Shown here in pieces: positions 44,199 through 53,072 of a DNA stretch of 64,000 nt. The position numbers were made by a program, and so were the translations under genes. Below the pieces are notes generated by a model. That model made no database searches and was not told the DNA's origin. It was given only the letters and a program-made list of their open reading frames with translations. How positions within the stretch are numbered: the stretch's first letter is position 1; each line of letters opens with the position of its first letter. Where the stretch lies: assembly GCF_000732725.1 (NCBI RefSeq), contig NZ_JPNB01000002.1, positions 434,001 to 498,000 on the forward strand, given 5' to 3'. This DNA comes from Kineothrix alysoides. GTDB lineage: Bacteria; Bacillota; Clostridia; Lachnospirales; Lachnospiraceae.

Positions 44199-44933
44199 AT
44201 GATTCGTATTATCGGCGTTGCCACTTTTATTATTTTATTTCTTATATTCAGTATTCCTCTTCTGATTGCCGAATGGATTCTTGGCAAATTTAACATGACA
44301 AAAAAGAACACTTCTTCTCTGGTCATAGTAAACTTTGCATTCCGCTGCTGCTTAAAGATCGCGGGCACCACTGTAACTGTAATCGGAGAAGAAAATGTTC
44401 CCTTGGATGCTCCCGTATTGTATGTAGGTAACCACAGGAGCTATTTCGATATCCTTCTCACTTATACGAGAGTCCCCAGACCTACCGGTTACATTGCCAA
44501 AAAAGAAATGCTTAAATATCCTTTATTAGTGAACTGGATGAAAAACCTTCACTGCCTTTTCCTCGACCGCAAGGACATAAAACAGGGTCTGCAGACTATT
44601 TTAGAGGGAATCGAAAAGGTGAAATCGGGAATCTCTATCTGTATCTTCCCCGAAGGAACGAGAAACAAGGTAAACGATACTTTTCTTCCTTTCCACGAAG
44701 GAAGCTTTAAGATAGCTGAAAAATCGGGCTGCGCCATTGTACCTATGTCCATTAACAATTCAGCGGCCATCTTCGAAGACCACCTGCCCAAGATCAAAAA
44801 AGCACATGTAGTAATCGAATACGGCAAACCTATATATATTAAAGACATGCCTAAAGAAGAGCGGAAGTTCGTGGGCGTATATGTACAGAATATCGTGAAA
44901 GAAGCGTATTTTAAGAATAAGGAACTTGTATAA
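44199..44933 (+). CDS. plsC: 1-acyl-sn-glycerol-3-phosphate acyltransferase
   Basis: A 244-residue membrane-bound acyltransferase making phosphatidic acid. A hydrophobic N-terminal helix (about 3-25) precedes the HX4D motif NHRSYFD and the FPEGTRNK motif. The ribosome site is GGGAGG. It follows the 115-bp repeat array and ends at a terminator shared with murF. Confidence 0.94.
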   Translation: MIRIIGVATFIILFLIFSIPLLIAEWILGKFNMTKKNTSSLVIVNFAFRCCLKIAGTTVTVIGEENVPLDAPVLYVGNHRSYFDILLTYTRVPRPTGYIAKKEMLKYPLLVNWMKNLHCLFLDRKDIKQGLQTILEGIEKVKSGISICIFPEGTRNKVNDTFLPFHEGSFKIAEKSGCAIVPMSINNSAAIFEDHLPKIKKAHVVIEYGKPIYIKDMPKEERKFVGVYVQNIVKEAYFKNKELV

Positions 44934-44941
44934 GAACAACA

Positions 44942-45015
44942 AAATAAAAAATGACCCGAAAAATCAGCAGGAACAATAATCCTCGTTGACTCTTCGGGTC
45001 ATTATTTTATTTTTC
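44942..45015. terminator. Bidirectional terminator between plsC and murF
   Basis: ATGACCCGAA (44951) pairs perfectly with TTCGGGTCAT (44993-45002), flanked by A-rich and T-rich runs. It overlaps the murF stop region. Confidence 0.8.
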
Positions 45016-46407
45016 TTCCAATGCTTTCACAACCTCTTCAAAAGCCATTCCATGGGATGCTTTCACCAGCACAGTATCTCCCTTTCGCAAAATACCGGAC
45101 ATCTTCTCCAAAAATTCCTTTTTCCCGGGAAAATAGTAAAGCTCTGTACTTTCACTTCCTGCTTCCCGTGCCCCTTTTTTGGCACTGTCGTACATATTTA
45201 GGGACAATTCTCCGATACAGACAATTACCTCGATACCCTTTTCTACTGCATAGGCTCCTACCCTTCCATGCATCTGCTCCTTATTTTCTCCAAGCTCGAA
45301 CATATCCCCCATGACCGCCACCCTTCTGGTGAGCGCTGCTTCTAACAAATCAAGGGCTGCGCACATGGAAACCGGATTGGCGTTGTAGCAGTCGTCAATG
45401 ATTACACGATCTGGAAGATGAATGATATTGCTCCTTCCTCCCAAGGGTTTTACCTTGGCGATTCCTTCCTGAATCTGTGCTCCGTCAAGTCCCAGAAGGC
45501 TTCCTACACAAGCCGCCGCCAACGCATTGTAAACCATATGTACGCCGGGCAAAGGAATCTTTACCTTAAACTCGCCGTTCTTCATATGGATTTTCGCACT
45601 GCTGCCAAAAAGCCCCCTATTTTCTATCTCGTCCGCATATACAGGATTAGATTCATCCAGCCCGAAATAAATTGGCTTTCTTCCCTTAAGCGTTCCTTCA
45701 TTTATCTCTTCTATCCTGCGAAGCATATCGTCATCGCCGTTAGCGCATACCGCGCCATCTTCCTGCATGAAATCGAAAATCTCTGTTTTTGCCCGCAATA
45801 TCCCTTCTCTGGATTTTAAGTTTTCCAAATGGCATTCTCCGATGTTGGTGAGCACACAAATGTCCGGTCTTGCTATCTTGCTCAGCCTGTGCATCTCGCC
45901 GAAATCGCTGATTCCCATCTCAAGCACTGCCGCCTGGTGATGTTCCTGTATCTTAAGCACCGTCAGCGGAAGTCCTACCTCATTATTGTAATTACCCTCC
46001 GTCTTGAGCACCTGATATTTTTCAGCAAGCACCGAGGCGATGAATTCCTTCGTGCTCGTTTTACCTACGCTGCCCGTTATGCCTACCACTTTAATGTCCA
46101 ATTGCTTCCGGTAGAACTCCGCAATATCTTTCAGCGCCTGAAAGGAATCCTCCACGAGAATATAAGGTCCTGATACTATCTCAGGCGCTCTTTCGCACAC
46201 AACGCCTGCCGCTGCATGTTCCATGACCTGAGGGATGAAATCATGACCGTCCACCCGCTCTCCCTTCGCCGCTACAAATAAAAAATTCTCTTTTATGAGC
46301 CGGGAATCCAATACTACGCCCGATACTTCTTTATCCATTCCCTCGTCGCAGCCAAATAATTTCCCGCCGCAGGCCTTCGCTATCTTATGCAAAGTAAGGT
46401 TTTTCAT
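45007..46407 (-). CDS. murF: UDP-N-acetylmuramoyl-tripeptide--D-alanyl-D-alanine ligase
   Basis: A 466-residue Mur ligase that adds D-Ala-D-Ala to the peptidoglycan precursor. The ATP loop GITGSVGKTSTKEF, the central metal/ATP site (VLEMGISDFGEM), and VIIDDCYNANP are all present. Upstream on the same strand is ddl, which makes its dipeptide substrate, so the two form a functional pair. Confidence 0.96.
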   Translation of the reverse strand: MKNLTLHKIAKACGGKLFGCDEGMDKEVSGVVLDSRLIKENFLFVAAKGERVDGHDFIPQVMEHAAAGVVCERAPEIVSGPYILVEDSFQALKDIAEFYRKQLDIKVVGITGSVGKTSTKEFIASVLAEKYQVLKTEGNYNNEVGLPLTVLKIQEHHQAAVLEMGISDFGEMHRLSKIARPDICVLTNIGECHLENLKSREGILRAKTEIFDFMQEDGAVCANGDDDMLRRIEEINEGTLKGRKPIYFGLDESNPVYADEIENRGLFGSSAKIHMKNGEFKVKIPLPGVHMVYNALAAACVGSLLGLDGAQIQEGIAKVKPLGGRSNIIHLPDRVIIDDCYNANPVSMCAALDLLEAALTRRVAVMGDMFELGENKEQMHGRVGAYAVEKGIEVIVCIGELSLNMYDSAKKGAREAGSESTELYYFPGKKEFLEKMSGILRKGDTVLVKASHGMAFEEVVKALEEK

Positions 46408-46512
46408 TCTCTTCTCCCAGTCCCTTCCATTTATCGCAATTGCATATATATTTCATTATAAATAATCACGAAACTCATAACCTTTGATAATTTAATGTAC
46501 GATTTCACAGCC

Positions 46513-46624
46513 TAGTATATCGTCCATCAAATAACCGGACGGAATACGCAGGATAAACTTTCACATATTGCAGCTGGAAGTTTAGACAAATGAGCGGTCC
46601 AGTTAATTTGTGGATGATATACTA
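46513..46624. mobile_element. MITE-like element with terminal inverted repeats, copy 1
   Basis: 112 bases bounded by TAGTATATCGTCCA and TGGATGATATACTA, matching 13 of 14 as an inverted repeat. It shares CATCAAATAACCG and TACGCAGGATAAACTTTCA with the element at 49450. It lies between ddl and murF. No transposase is inside, so it is non-autonomous if mobile; a structured RNA is the alternative. Confidence 0.55.
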
Positions 46625-46640
46625 GCAGTTTCGCAAACGC

Positions 46641-47675
46641 CTATACCGCTTGCTTAAGCGCGGATTCTATGATTTTCTCGCACAGCTGACCGAAGCTTAT
46701 TCCCTGCGCCTGCGCCTCCTGGGGCAGGAGAGAAGTAGGCGTCATGCCCGGCAGAGTATTCGCTTCCAGACAGAAAACTTCTTCCTCATCATTCATCATA
46801 AAATCCATGCGCGCATAATTCTTAAGGCGCAGCACCCGAAATGCCTTCTCCGCCAAAAACTGCATCTCCTTCGTCTTCCTCTCCGAAAGAAGGGCAGGAC
46901 AGGTCTCCACGGCACTTCCCGCCTGATATTTATTCTTATAGTCATAAAAGCCTTGAAGCGGCGCAATTTCAATTACCGGCAAGGCCTTTCCGTCCATGAC
47001 CCCTACGGAAAATTCCCTTCCGTTTATATATTGCTCTATAATGACCTCTTCATCATAGCGAAAGCCCTCTGCTAACGCTGCCTCATACTCTCTCTCGTCC
47101 TTCGCGATACATACCCCTACGCTGGAGCCTCCGCTACAGGCCTTAACGATACAGGGAAATGGTACGGATTTTCGGTCCTCTTCTCCCCGCTTCAGGCTGA
47201 TGCCCCGGGGCACAGGAACGCCGTGGTAATCCAGCAGCTCCTTGGTAAGTCCTTTATCCATGCAGAGCGCAGAGCTCACATAATCAGCTCCGGTATAACG
47301 GATTCCCATCAAATCGAAGCAAGCCTGTATCTTGCCGTTCTCGCCGTTTTGTCCATGCAGAGCCATAAATACCACGTCTGCCGCCTGACAAATGGAAATG
47401 ACATTGGGGCCGAAAAAGTTCTTGTCTCCGTCGCTTCGAAGAGCCTTCACCGCTTCGATATCGGGATTCTCCTCTCCCACTGCTCCGATTTCCTCCGCCC
47501 AGTCGTCGTGCCTTTCGAAAATCGCTTCCGCATCCTCTTTTTCATAGCCTAAGTATACGTCCAGCAGCACTGCCTTGTGTCCGTTATTTTTAAGCGCCTG
47601 ATATATCATTCTTCCGGAACTTAAGGATACATCCCTCTCCGTACTGATTCCTCCTGCCAATACAACTATTTTCAT
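46641..47675 (-). CDS. ddl: D-alanine--D-alanine ligase
   Basis: A 344-residue ATP-grasp ligase. The start MKIVVLAGGISTERDVSL at 47675 (AAGGG site) is chosen over a longer frame with no site. HGQNGENGKIQ, the ATP-binding PCIVKACSGGSSVGV and the metal site FCLEANTLPGMTPTSL are present. It supplies the dipeptide for MurF encoded downstream. Confidence 0.95.
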   Translation of the reverse strand: MKIVVLAGGISTERDVSLSSGRMIYQALKNNGHKAVLLDVYLGYEKEDAEAIFERHDDWAEEIGAVGEENPDIEAVKALRSDGDKNFFGPNVISICQAADVVFMALHGQNGENGKIQACFDLMGIRYTGADYVSSALCMDKGLTKELLDYHGVPVPRGISLKRGEEDRKSVPFPCIVKACSGGSSVGVCIAKDEREYEAALAEGFRYDEEVIIEQYINGREFSVGVMDGKALPVIEIAPLQGFYDYKNKYQAGSAVETCPALLSERKTKEMQFLAEKAFRVLRLKNYARMDFMMNDEEEVFCLEANTLPGMTPTSLLPQEAQAQGISFGQLCEKIIESALKQAV

Positions 47676-47813
47676 ACGAATCCCTTCCGCCTTTCCATCC
47701 TGCGAGCTGCTATCTCCTGCTTCATTCCTTACAGCATAGCACTCATTTCTTTCATAATAAAACATATAAATTGCCCATATCTATGCAAAAGATGCTTTTT
47801 ACCCATCCCTCTT

Positions 47814-49397
47814 TTATCCTTCAACGTTGTTATACCAGCTTATCACCTCGCTCATCATGAAGATAAGCTCGGCATTCAAATCGAACCGGTTCATAATTCC
47901 CAGCTTAGCATCGATGGCTGCATAGTTACTGGTTCCGGCACCGTCTATGTAGCTGATTGCCTTTCCGTTACGCCCCATAAAATAATGGATATGATTCTCT
48001 ATAATCGTTTCATATTCGTGGTTGGCAATGATATGGTCGGCTACCGTAAGCCGCATCATCTGGTGAAGAAGCTCGTCATTGTTATCCTGCTCCTTATTTC
48101 CGAATGCCAGATAACCTGCCCCTCTCGCCCTCTCCGAAATATTCTCCGCATCGTTCATCAGCGCCTTCATCACATCGCTGCATATATTCATATCTACGCT
48201 CTGTTTCGTGGATATATACGTGGTACAGCCCCAGAAGAAATAATCGTTCTCCATATTATAAGAGCCCTCAGCCAAATAACTTTCTGCGGCTCTTCTATAG
48301 GAGCTGTAGCCGGTGGCACGATAAAGCTCAGTAGCCGCAAAGAAACGCTGTTCTATCTCTTTTTCGCTGCGGCTGTTCTCCATAAAGCGCCATGCCCTGT
48401 CCGCCGCCCTCAAGCATTCTGTGGCATAAGCCGTATCGTATGCCTGATAAATATAGCTGAACTTCGCCATCACCGCCGCAAAGGAAGCCGTCGCCTCTAA
48501 CGTCACCGGCTCCACATAGTATTCCTGCCTGGTAGCATAAGGTGTCATATGCTTTTCCTTCACTTCAATCTCGGAATACACTCCTCCCGTGGCGGAATCC
48601 TGCATCTTAAGCATCCAGTCGGCTTCATATTTTACCTCATCTAAAATGTCAGGAATCTCGTTTCCGCTCTCCGGGATACCCATCTCGTCAGGAAACACTC
48701 CCGGATGCAGCTCGTATGCCAATAGAAGATTCGCCATGACCTGACTTCCCTTCACCACGCTTTTGGAATAATTTTCATCCATATGCCAGCCGCCGCTCAC
48801 ATCCACCGATATTCTGTTATCTTCATCCAAAAGGGCTGCCTGTGTATGACAGGCGGTGTGTGCCGCATCTCCCGCCAGCGCCTCTACAAGTGTAATACCG
48901 CAGCGGCTGAAGTAATACTTTTTACATGCCAGATAAAATACGTCGTCGTATATGCTCTTTTCTATGCGGAAGGAATAGGAACGACCCAGAATCGGCGCTT
49001 GTATGTAATAACTTCCGGGCTTTTCCAAATCGTCGAATACACCGTAGCCGTTATATTCTTTCAATGTATCGTTATATCTCTCGTCCTCCACCTTACCCTC
49101 AAAAACAACCTCCCCGGTTTCTTCGTCTATTACCTCGAAGCTATCCGGCATCCTGCTGCCTCGAAATACCGCAACCTTTTTCCCTTCCGGAACATATCCG
49201 GTCTGGTTCACCAAAATACCGGGACGGCTTATTGGAACATCATAATCGAAAACAGGTTCCAGCCCCAGACTCTCCTGCTCTTTATTTCCTTCCTGGTTTC
49301 CCGGCGATACGGCATCTTCCTCCGCCGGATATGTATAGGCACAGCCCGCCAGGAGCAGGGCGCTTGCCAGAGCACACAGCCATAAATATTTTTTCAT
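47814..49397 (-). CDS. Glycoside hydrolase family 9-like lipoprotein, catalytic residues apparently lost
   Basis: A 527-residue lipoprotein (LLAGC, Cys19). An N-terminal CelD_N Ig-like domain (about 55-145) precedes a GH9 (alpha/alpha)6 domain. The fold is recognisable (GNEIPDILDEVKYEADWMLKMQD; MGRNGKAISYIDGAG). But the usual base motif GGWHDAGDY reads GGWHMDENY, the HxR of the active site is absent, and the position of the acid Glu before DYNA is Met in GIMNRFDLNAE. So it is either inactive, perhaps sugar-binding, or a divergent enzyme. It is not placed with other glycan genes. Confidence 0.8.
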   Translation of the reverse strand: MKKYLWLCALASALLLAGCAYTYPAEEDAVSPGNQEGNKEQESLGLEPVFDYDVPISRPGILVNQTGYVPEGKKVAVFRGSRMPDSFEVIDEETGEVVFEGKVEDERYNDTLKEYNGYGVFDDLEKPGSYYIQAPILGRSYSFRIEKSIYDDVFYLACKKYYFSRCGITLVEALAGDAAHTACHTQAALLDEDNRISVDVSGGWHMDENYSKSVVKGSQVMANLLLAYELHPGVFPDEMGIPESGNEIPDILDEVKYEADWMLKMQDSATGGVYSEIEVKEKHMTPYATRQEYYVEPVTLEATASFAAVMAKFSYIYQAYDTAYATECLRAADRAWRFMENSRSEKEIEQRFFAATELYRATGYSSYRRAAESYLAEGSYNMENDYFFWGCTTYISTKQSVDMNICSDVMKALMNDAENISERARGAGYLAFGNKEQDNNDELLHQMMRLTVADHIIANHEYETIIENHIHYFMGRNGKAISYIDGAGTSNYAAIDAKLGIMNRFDLNAELIFMMSEVISWYNNVEG

Positions 49398-49449
49398 AAA
49401 ATCTCTTTCTTTCTAAATCTGTCATCTATTTTCCGTCTTTCGCTGCCGT

Positions 49450-49545
49450 TAGTATATCATGCATCAAATAACCGTATTGAGTACGCAGGATAAACTTTCA
49501 GATGTGATATGGGGAAAACGCAGACGCAGCGGGGATGATATACCC
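49450..49545. mobile_element. MITE-like element, copy 2
   Basis: About 96 bases bounded by AGTATATCATG and GGGATGATATAC, with the same internal CATCAAATAACCG (49462) and TACGCAGGATAAACTTTCA (49482) as the copy at 46513. The right half diverges. Confidence 0.5.
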
Positions 49546-49699
49546 GTCCCGCAGTCTTATAGAAATTATAACCCGAACCCTTCGTAAGGTAAAGAGTAAT
49601 CCACGTCATAGCGGAGGTAATCTTCCTGGGCTGCATTTGAAGATGCAGCACCGATTACCTCCGCTTAAATAGCATCATTATGATTTTCACATCCTGTTG

Positions 49700-50596
49700 T
49701 TAACTTAGTTTCGTCATGGGATTTACGGGAACTCCATTCTTTGTCAGCTTGAAGTAAACATTACATCCTTCTACCACAAAGTATTTCGTAGGAGCCGCCA
49801 CACTGCCGATGATATCTCCCTTATTCACATAGCCGCCCTCCGATACCGTAATATCCTTAAGCTGTCCGTATGTGACCTCATAACCTCCGCCCAGTTCCAC
49901 AACTACTGCATTGCCGATTTCAGGATCGGTAAATACGCTGGTGACCTTCCCGGCTGCTGCTGCCGTAATCGTCTCCCCTTCTACCGCGGAAATAATGATG
50001 GCAGGATTATATTTATACTGCTCCAGGGTGGGAAAGTATACGGTCTTGTCCATACTGTAATTAATGAGTATGTTGCCTACGATAGGCCATGCCAGACTGT
50101 CGCCGTCGTTGAAGGTAAGCGCAGGCTGGATGGAGGTGGCGATTGCCATAGTATCTTCCATCTGCTCTAAGCGTGCCGTATCGATGGTCTCGTCGAACAT
50201 TCCTTCTTCGTTCTTATCATTTTTTTGCTTGTCCTTATTGTCTTTATCGTCCGTATTCTTCTTTGTTCCCTTCTGAAGGGCGTCGTTCGCTGCCTGAGTA
50301 GCCTGCGCATTCTCTACGTTTGCTGAATTGGTCTCCTGATAATAGGGATCATAGTCCAAATCGTCGGATGTCACTACGCTTCCCGCATTTTCTGTTCCCT
50401 GAACAGTCTTGTTATTCGCCAATTCACTTTTCTCATTTTCTATCGAACTGAAATCGACTACATAGCCGTCGCTTTTTTCTTCGCTTCTGCCCCTTACAAA
50501 CAGCCCTGTCACTGTAAGTGCCGTAAGCACAAATACCGATGAGAACAGCATGATGGCTTTTTCCCTTTTCGCACTGGATCTATTTCTTCTTCTCAT
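49700..50596 (-). CDS. spoIIQ: SpoIIQ-like degenerate M23 (LytM) sporulation protein
   Basis: A 298-residue protein; start at 50596 (AGGAGG site) beats one ten codons upstream. One N-terminal membrane helix (about 18-38), an acidic low-complexity region, and a C-terminal LytM domain. The metal ligands are gone: the HxH site is replaced by VTYGQL, and the first His/Asp pair is not found near SAVEGETITAAA. This fits SpoIIQ, which is a channel component between forespore and mother cell, not a hydrolase. SpoIID is encoded just upstream. Confidence 0.9.
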   Translation of the reverse strand: MRRRNRSSAKREKAIMLFSSVFVLTALTVTGLFVRGRSEEKSDGYVVDFSSIENEKSELANNKTVQGTENAGSVVTSDDLDYDPYYQETNSANVENAQATQAANDALQKGTKKNTDDKDNKDKQKNDKNEEGMFDETIDTARLEQMEDTMAIATSIQPALTFNDGDSLAWPIVGNILINYSMDKTVYFPTLEQYKYNPAIIISAVEGETITAAAAGKVTSVFTDPEIGNAVVVELGGGYEVTYGQLKDITVSEGGYVNKGDIIGSVAAPTKYFVVEGCNVYFKLTKNGVPVNPMTKLS

Positions 50597-50652
50597 ATTG
50601 ATTCCTCCTAAAGATTTTATCCTCATCGATAGTTTTGCCGATTTCGCATTCT

Positions 50653-51672
50653 TTATTCAGTTTTTTCTATCACAATATCTGTAAAATAATAGTTTAGTAT
50701 ATCTATAAAATCGCTTCCTTTTTTTGCCGCCTCGTTGGCCGCATATTGACAGAAGCCAAGCCCATGTCCCACACCCTTTACTTTTATGACGACTGTGTCA
50801 TCAATAATCGCATTATTTTCAAGCTCTACTGTAAAACAAGAGGAATTCAAGGAAAATATCGAACGAAACGTCTCTCCCGACATGGCAGAACCGCCCATCT
50901 CTATCTTCGTCACATAATTTGCCCTGTCTCTGTCTATCCGCAGCATATCCGTAAGCTCTTTTCCCTCTTCCCATACTATCCCGGGATACACCTCCTGCAT
51001 CCTTATGAGAAATGCGGTTTTCTTTATTCTGACGGTCTGCACATATTCTTTCGCCGTGAAATCCCTTTCACACATTACTGATTTCAAATAGGGGTATTCC
51101 ATGCTTTTTAATACTTCGTTCCCATTCCTCGTCATTCCGGCACTGAGGGCGAAATAGGGGGCCTTTATGGGTTTTTCCTTATAGGTCATGTACATCCCCC
51201 TCGTGCTGTTTACGGCTTCCCTGCATTTTTCATATTCCTCTCCATCCGTCATGGCAACAATGCTTTCCACGTAAATATATTTTTTACCATCCTGCTCCTT
51301 ACTATTCGCCGGATTCTCTCCTTCCTGCTCCAAACTGTCGCGGTATGCCTTCATAAGCTCCGTCCGCAAGATTACCGCCTGGGCTTTTAAGGTTTCCGGT
51401 TCGTAGCTTGTGTCTATCGTTGCCGGAAGGCGACAGGCCAGATAGGTTTCTAAAGGCATTTTCTCCGTTCCTGCCAAAGTAGTATTGCACACGATGAAGC
51501 TTGTGCTCTCCTGTGCCTCTTCATACCCCGCACTAACATTTCCAAAGAAAAAGGTGACGATATAGGGAAACAGAAAAATAAACAAAAGAACCGCACCCAT
51601 ATCCCGGTAATCCGGTGTGGATACGATTCTTTTATTTTCTATTATTCGCTCAGCAATTCTATATTTTTTCAT
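50653..51672 (-). CDS. spoIID: Stage II sporulation protein D
   Basis: A 339-residue peptidoglycan lytic transglycosylase used in engulfment. One N-terminal membrane helix (about 24-45), then the SpoIID domain: MPLETYLACRLPATIDTSYEPETLKAQAVILRT, AVNSTRGMYMTY, and GVGHGLGFCQYAANEAAKKG. It is directly followed by spoIIQ, the usual pairing in Clostridia. Confidence 0.96.
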   Translation of the reverse strand: MKKYRIAERIIENKRIVSTPDYRDMGAVLLFIFLFPYIVTFFFGNVSAGYEEAQESTSFIVCNTTLAGTEKMPLETYLACRLPATIDTSYEPETLKAQAVILRTELMKAYRDSLEQEGENPANSKEQDGKKYIYVESIVAMTDGEEYEKCREAVNSTRGMYMTYKEKPIKAPYFALSAGMTRNGNEVLKSMEYPYLKSVMCERDFTAKEYVQTVRIKKTAFLIRMQEVYPGIVWEEGKELTDMLRIDRDRANYVTKIEMGGSAMSGETFRSIFSLNSSCFTVELENNAIIDDTVVIKVKGVGHGLGFCQYAANEAAKKGSDFIDILNYYFTDIVIEKTE

Positions 51673-51728
51673 GGGACACCTCTACCCTAATTGTATGTGA
51701 GGATATCCGCTTTCTATACTTATATTTT

Positions 51729-52832
51729 TCAGCTCATCACATCCAGATGTGCCTTATCGTCTCCATGGCACGTTACATCCAAATGCTGTATGCTTCCGGC
51801 TCCCCCATTTTCATACAAAAAAAGACCGGTCCGCCTTATCATTCCGTTAGCGGCGTTGCTTGCGGCGGTAAGGGAAAAATCGGTGGAAACGTTTGTAAGG
51901 CAGATTGCTCCTACTTTTTTCTCCGATAATTTATAACATTTGTCGCCGTTTTCATCCTTTACCCAAATGCAGAGCTTGTTCCAAATCTCGTCGGCTTCGT
52001 CGATCCAACCGTTACCATCGGAATCATAAGCTGCCAGATCCGAAAAACCGTTTCCTGACTTCGCACCAAAAAGCTCGCTTCCATCGTTAATGACTCCGTC
52101 CCCATTCTTATCCAGAGCCAGATAGCCGCTGCCCTTGCCCAGCTTGGAAATCTTGTCCTTCACACCGTCCGCGTCGATGTCGAAAAAGAAGGTCTGATCA
52201 GTAAGCTCCGCGATGTTCCCTTCCAAATTGATGACGAGAGGGTCACACATCCGCGATTGTATCTGCATATAATTCTCTTCGTAGTAGGAGGAAAAGCTTC
52301 TGCTCATCTGTACATCGAGGCTGAACTTAATTTCTCTGCCGTCTGCGCATTTTACAGTACCCTCAGCGGAAAAGGAGGTATTCTCTTCTTCCCTATAGTA
52401 AATTTCCTGATTGTAATAAAGAACTTCCGTGACCGGCTGCGACGCAGCCTTCCGGAGGCCGCTCACTTCGCTCAGCATCTTGGTATAATCCCACTTCTTC
52501 GTCTCTCCGAAAAATATCTTTATCAAATATTGCATGCAATTTTGCCTGATCGTACTCAGCCCATCTCTTTTATTCAGCAAGTAGGACGGGCGGTTCACTC
52601 TGGAATAAGAACTCATTTCCCGCAGCTTCTCCTGCAAGGCTTTCTTCTTCTCTTCCTCCGTCTGTTCCTGTGTTTCACCTTTAGTTCCCGTACCGAAAAT
52701 ATCTTTGGACTGCCCGCTGTCTCCCAAGGGGCCGACCATACCGACAAGGAGTAATGCACTTGTCTTTCTTGACATAAATGAACTGTAACTTCTTTCGGAT
52801 TCCATTCCTATGCTCGAGGAATTAATGATCAA
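51729..52832 (-). CDS. Unknown protein with EF-hand-like calcium loops
   Basis: A 367-residue protein. An N-terminal Glu/Lys-rich part (about 55-80), a mixed middle domain, and a C-terminal stretch (about 220-300) with three Asp-rich calcium-loop motifs: DIDADGVKDKI, DKNGDGVINDGSELFG and DSDGNGWIDEADEIW. No clear signal peptide. Such dockerin-like loop proteins with ELFG occur in Lachnospiraceae; function is unknown. Confidence 0.7.
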   Translation of the reverse strand: MIINSSSIGMESERSYSSFMSRKTSALLLVGMVGPLGDSGQSKDIFGTGTKGETQEQTEEEKKKALQEKLREMSSYSRVNRPSYLLNKRDGLSTIRQNCMQYLIKIFFGETKKWDYTKMLSEVSGLRKAASQPVTEVLYYNQEIYYREEENTSFSAEGTVKCADGREIKFSLDVQMSRSFSSYYEENYMQIQSRMCDPLVINLEGNIAELTDQTFFFDIDADGVKDKISKLGKGSGYLALDKNGDGVINDGSELFGAKSGNGFSDLAAYDSDGNGWIDEADEIWNKLCIWVKDENGDKCYKLSEKKVGAICLTNVSTDFSLTAASNAANGMIRRTGLFLYENGGAGSIQHLDVTCHGDDKAHLDVMS

Positions 52833-52934
52833 TTTCTGCTCCTTTCTTCATTCGCTTTTCAGCTCCCACACTTTGCGCGCGCCGGCTGCGCATCCGCCTT
52901 TTATGTAATAGGAACACTTCCCTGATTACAAAAA

Positions 52935-52980
52935 GATGGTATCTATCAACGTAACGAAGTTACGTTTCATAAATACCATC
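52935..52980 (-). other. Long hairpin between genes
   Basis: GATGGTAT (52935) pairs with ATACCATC (52973-52980), enclosing ACGTAAC/GTTACGT (52949-52965). It is one of two strong stems in the gap between the calcium-loop gene and the hydratase gene. Confidence 0.5.
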
Positions 52981-53001
52981 CGTGGCTTAACGATGTTATA
53001 T

Positions 53002-53039
53002 TGCAGGGCAGGTCCTCGGCCGAAGTACTTTGCCCTGCA
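53002..53039 (-). terminator. Hairpin after the hydratase gene
   Basis: TGCAGGGCA (53002-53010) pairs perfectly with TGCCCTGCA (53031-53039), 34 bases past the hydratase stop codon. It is a probable terminator, though without a long T run. Confidence 0.5.
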
Positions 53040-53072
53040 CATAATATATCGGATATTCACAGAAATACTTTA

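Noticed and set aside
49700-50596. An active M23 peptidoglycan endopeptidase.
   Set aside because: The zinc-binding His and Asp residues are missing, so the SpoIIQ channel role is favoured.
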